Origin: Jiella pacifica
Lineage (GTDB): Bacteria; Pseudomonadota; Alphaproteobacteria; Rhizobiales; Rhizobiaceae
Length of the DNA: 64,000 nt
Assembly: GCF_010500815.1 (NCBI RefSeq)
Contig: NZ_JAAAMG010000010.1
Span: forward strand, 1 to 64,000
Direction of reading: 5' to 3'
Part shown: positions 63,001 through 64,000 of the stretch, piece after piece
Numbering within the stretch: position 1 is the first letter of the stretch
Layout of the letters: each line of letters begins with the position of its first letter
The notes under the pieces: model-generated
Told to the model about the DNA's origin: nothing
Databases searched by the model: none
The model's input: the letters and a program-made list of their open reading frames with translations, nothing else
Program-made: the position numbers and the translations under genes

Positions 63001-64000
63001 AGTTCGAAACCGCCATCGCCCGCATGGGCGAACTGACCGAGACCGCCCAGGGCGCACTGAAGGCCTCCGGCGAGGACTTCACCGGTCGGGTGAACCGGGC
63101 CGCCGGGTCCATGCGCAACGCCACCGGCGACATCGCCGCCGCACTCGAGGCGCGAGCCGACGCCTTCTCGGCGGAACTCGAGGCGACGACCCAGCGTCTT
63201 GCCGGCCTGCTCGCCGAAAACCCCGTCACCGGCGAGATCGACGCCTCGACGGCACGGCTGCGCGACGAGCTCGTTGCCACCACCGAGGCCATCCGCGGCG
63301 AGATCGAGGGTGTCGTCGGCCAGCTGCGCGGCGAAGTCGCGACGGTTTCCGGCCAGCTTCTGCAGGACGCTGAAAGCGTCCGCGACGAAATCGCCAATCG
63401 GGGCGGCGACCTGTCGACCCAGATCGCGGCGATCTCGGAGATCATCCGGCTGGAGACCGAGCGTGCCCGCACGACCCTCCTCGACAGCGCCAGCTCCGTC
63501 GGTGAGGAACTCGCCGACCGGATGAGCGAGACCGAGCGCCAGCTCGCGACCCGCACACGGACGATGAACGACGAGTTGGAAGAGAAGACCCGCAACCTCG
63601 CGGCGATGCTGTCGGCCCGCAACGCCGAGATCAGCCGCATGCTCGAAGAGGAAGCCCGGCCGATGCTTTCCCAGATCGGCGAAGGCGGCACGGAGCTGGC
63701 GCGGCTTCTTCAGGTCACCACCCGCGACGCGGCCGACAGGCTGCGGTCCGAGAACGCCTCGCTTGCCGCCGCCCTCGGCCGGCGGGCCCAGGAGACGATC
63801 TCCGCCCTCACCCAGTCCTCCGACGCCATTCTCGGCGCCCTGGACGAGCGGGCGGCCGCCACGGTCGGCATGGTCGGCGAGATGCGCGAGCAGCTGCAGC
63901 GCGACGTCGGCTCGCTCATCGGCCGGCTCGCCCAGACGTCGAGCTCGCTGCGCGGCCTCGTCGAAGAGACGGCCGGCAACCTCGGCGCCATCGACAATAT
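57072..64000 (+). CDS. rgsE: Giant coiled-coil membrane protein, GPR/RgsE-like polar growth factor (runs off window)
   Basis: One frame is open from ATG 57072 to the end (about 2310 codons) without a stop. The N-terminal ~170 residues are acidic and disordered. Two hydrophobic segments follow (IWIALFASVLWLVGVMVGAS at about residue 180 and LALLAMAVLPPILFLVIGLM at about 225). The rest is continuous alpha-helix built of loose repeats with pattern ...ERxxxLxxxLDERxxxLxxx..., e.g. LDERSGRIGGEFEERSTTLV. This matches the Agrobacterium Growth Pole Ring protein GPR (2115 residues) and S. meliloti RgsE, apolipoprotein-like proteins needed for unipolar growth. It is already longer than GPR here and incomplete. 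Confidence 0.85.
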   Translation, partial: MSKTKPFDQLSDDTVNELEEALAGIDIADVEMEEASAPAAATGHLETSTSEENVDVVLSLEDFERQISETAGQLRDEDGDAGPAADEAPSNDGAGHRTAAAGFAAAAAAAAAEPARPSDRAADRAEASAAASQRPEPQEGRSSFGDQPRAYSQAAANDEARRNAVWAEALLQRRASRTPIWIALFASVLWLVGVMVGASSIYGTDIELIASGAGDPLRQGEMLALLAMAVLPPILFLVIGLMVRRSADLRLMSRSLAEVAMRLAEPESVATERVMSVGQAVRREISGLAEGVERALSRTSNLESLVRDEVSALERAYADNEVKIRTLVQDLGSEREAMLSHAERLRSAVLGSHQRLVGDVEATSDAVLGRIEEASERFTALIDERSASFITDYETRNQQLSELFDSRGRSLREQLTSEGETLLSRLDQVAENAGRKLIDVGEKVAGDLDERSGRIGGEFEERSTTLVALLGERADSIKQAITADSESLIERITSSADQSVRRLAETNETLARESEERSRALADGVESRSQQLIQVFDEKSAALDSRMTDLGDRLVADISFTAENATSQITSAGDQVSQALDDRAARLAADFEGRSQQLLSAFDERTTAIVGAANGASERLLSTITTASESAVGRLGETSAVVARTLSEKSDELANDFDGRSRQLLSAFGGQSSALLEQANGTSERLLAAITGAGEVAVGRLGETGDTVARALAEENAKIAEEFSTRGQFLLSDFAERSATLQSNVREANEQLVLGLSLGAEGAAASIAEAGETAERSVQEQIARLSGEFDRHVEQAVATLSERGETLSASLTDTTRTLVNELSGTSEAAVRQIVASTEAANDTLGTTSSALVSRASDISEQMTSVGTEIVGRMIASADAATGLVRSRTEMLSEYGDKFVEALAQALDDRTLTMRLQGETFLDGLDSLFRQRLEAIEKHGEGFTAGIAKEIDGRRERLEDSANRFLKSAETELGERTARIEHLLSENNTEMLGGLDRRLEDIQKAFGERGPALLAAIENRANAIEVSTDRVSAALTDRSTAFAQTLADRTREIVGAFDKGHSDLAGLSDGVVQSANETLEKRTNELRSLLSDRLSGLDALLVERTGGLAEALDQRLLSFDLAADSRIDAISERAGEVGTKLDSAAERIHGVLTERRDEIEVVMGRVAEGFETSFANRMQTLEQSFAGQTKRFAQALDEAQRLVTEDMGARTDRIAERVEAVLAEIREAVGTAEGLLAEGLDERAAAFSALFEERRGAIEELLTMSQDQIVNSLDHRIDAIASTLAERGAEMQRTMDGESSSFINTIDEKSQALFENLDRRTGALNTGLADRLHANERLMGDAQDALLSSFDARKVELSDILDERSASLSKIGDEMAAQVAAAIDERLRNVATGFDVVVDQIVGDLSERIASLGTSLADTRNALVGTVDAETGRFRAEMDERTQGFEDHLSVSASSQLVAIESALSMVVEGLDERLSRLSAAAEGARSDVEKGLSAELEKLRQTIASGLEGFSGEIHESGQSVSTAIETRIAELKSASQAAETGVRESLDQRIERLQSLLATSRDEVSGTLDQGIGSIRDEIGERVNLLAENLDGRTATLRAIIEDARGVLVEGLDERLGAIQRVVDGSEGTLLAALDQRRDEFGRQIESGRSALAATLEERVTALSDALFEADLKLATAFDERRDSLAALIDGAVSSAAATFEDRADDVRRTIEQSVGDVSQTLEGRREDLLAVLESGSSSLVGALDQRTEAIATALERGLGNVERTLNARAATVAESIRNTITEATTAMAQEASRAREGLMAESEKVSTSVGDISRVFDTASEAARSRIAAEAERLTARLEELASQLSERTESAGTKLVTEGGRIAETITGSAEAIRSLSEESRSRFATEAEALANQIAGLTHGIRKETDEVREQLTQQRMALVDTLSGISGVVAGEFDRNTETFAERITTAADELRQIAEDNRSRFAGDTNRLAAEFETAIARMGELTETAQGALKASGEDFTGRVNRAAGSMRNATGDIAAALEARADAFSAELEATTQRLAGLLAENPVTGEIDASTARLRDELVATTEAIRGEIEGVVGQLRGEVATVSGQLLQDAESVRDEIANRGGDLSTQIAAISEIIRLETERARTTLLDSASSVGEELADRMSETERQLATRTRTMNDELEEKTRNLAAMLSARNAEISRMLEEEARPMLSQIGEGGTELARLLQVTTRDAADRLRSENASLAAALGRRAQETISALTQSSDAILGALDERAAATVGMVGEMREQLQRDVGSLIGRLAQTSSSLRGLVEETAGNLGAIDN

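Noticed and set aside
57600-64000. CRISPR or DNA tandem-repeat array
   Set aside because: The regularity is at protein level (helical repeats), with varied DNA; there are no identical repeats with spacers.

Overview
The window is GC-rich (about 65%) chromosomal DNA from an alphaproteobacterium, most likely of the Hyphomicrobiales (Rhizobiales). Support: the tRNA-Tyr/tRNA-Gly/tuf block beside rlmB; a DksA that lacks most zinc-finger cysteines; HWE/HisKA_2 histidine kinases; a YcjX/DUF697 pair; intergenic palindromes of rhizobial type; and, at the right end, a giant coiled-coil protein matching the polar-growth factor GPR/RgsE of Agrobacterium and Sinorhizobium. I cannot name the genus. An Aurantimonadaceae-like relative is only a guess.

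Layout. 1-0.7 kb: 5' end of tuf plus tRNA-Gly and tRNA-Tyr behind one strong promoter, all on the minus strand. 0.7-1.6 kb: rlmB. 1.7-9.2 kb: a complete seven-gene Nit1C nitrile/cyanide assimilation operon (nitB to nitH, minus strand, mostly overlapping ATGA junctions) with a divergent MocR-type regulator. 9.4-13.0 kb: acetate kinase and phosphoketolase, an acetyl-phosphate module. 13.0-14.3 kb: tRNA-Leu and a twin-hairpin non-coding candidate. 14.3-20.5 kb: polA, a LOV blue-light histidine kinase, pyrF, a DUF1330 protein and a GNAT enzyme. 20.8-23.0 kb: intracellular PHB depolymerase with a long extra C-terminal tail. 23.2-28.8 kb: trmD, a small monooxygenase-like protein, rimM, a tandem-PAS diguanylate cyclase, rpsP and ffh, all minus strand.

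28.8-39.7 kb is accessory. It has a 1.3 kb gene-poor stretch with a palindromic repeat; a lower-GC divergent pair (an unknown 294-residue protein and a TPR plus LA2681-type HEPN protein) that is the best candidate for an undescribed defence or toxin system; a ClC transporter; a LuxR-type regulator; a membrane-anchored EEP-family hydrolase; and two envelope proteins, one with LysM. 39.7-44.6 kb returns to core genes: dapF, mtaB, ftsY (with a -1 frameshift at an A9 run) and yciB, with two palindromic repeat elements around yciB.

44.8-57 kb: trhO, a DUF805 protein, dksA, a SixA-like phosphatase, the YcjX/DUF697 pair, a secreted protein, a histidine kinase/response-regulator pair, folP-folK, a DUF922 protein, a 2Fe-2S ferredoxin and an Hpt protein. 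57-64 kb is the GPR/RgsE-like gene, still open at the window edge. Long antisense and out-of-frame ORFs are abundant because of the GC content and were left out.
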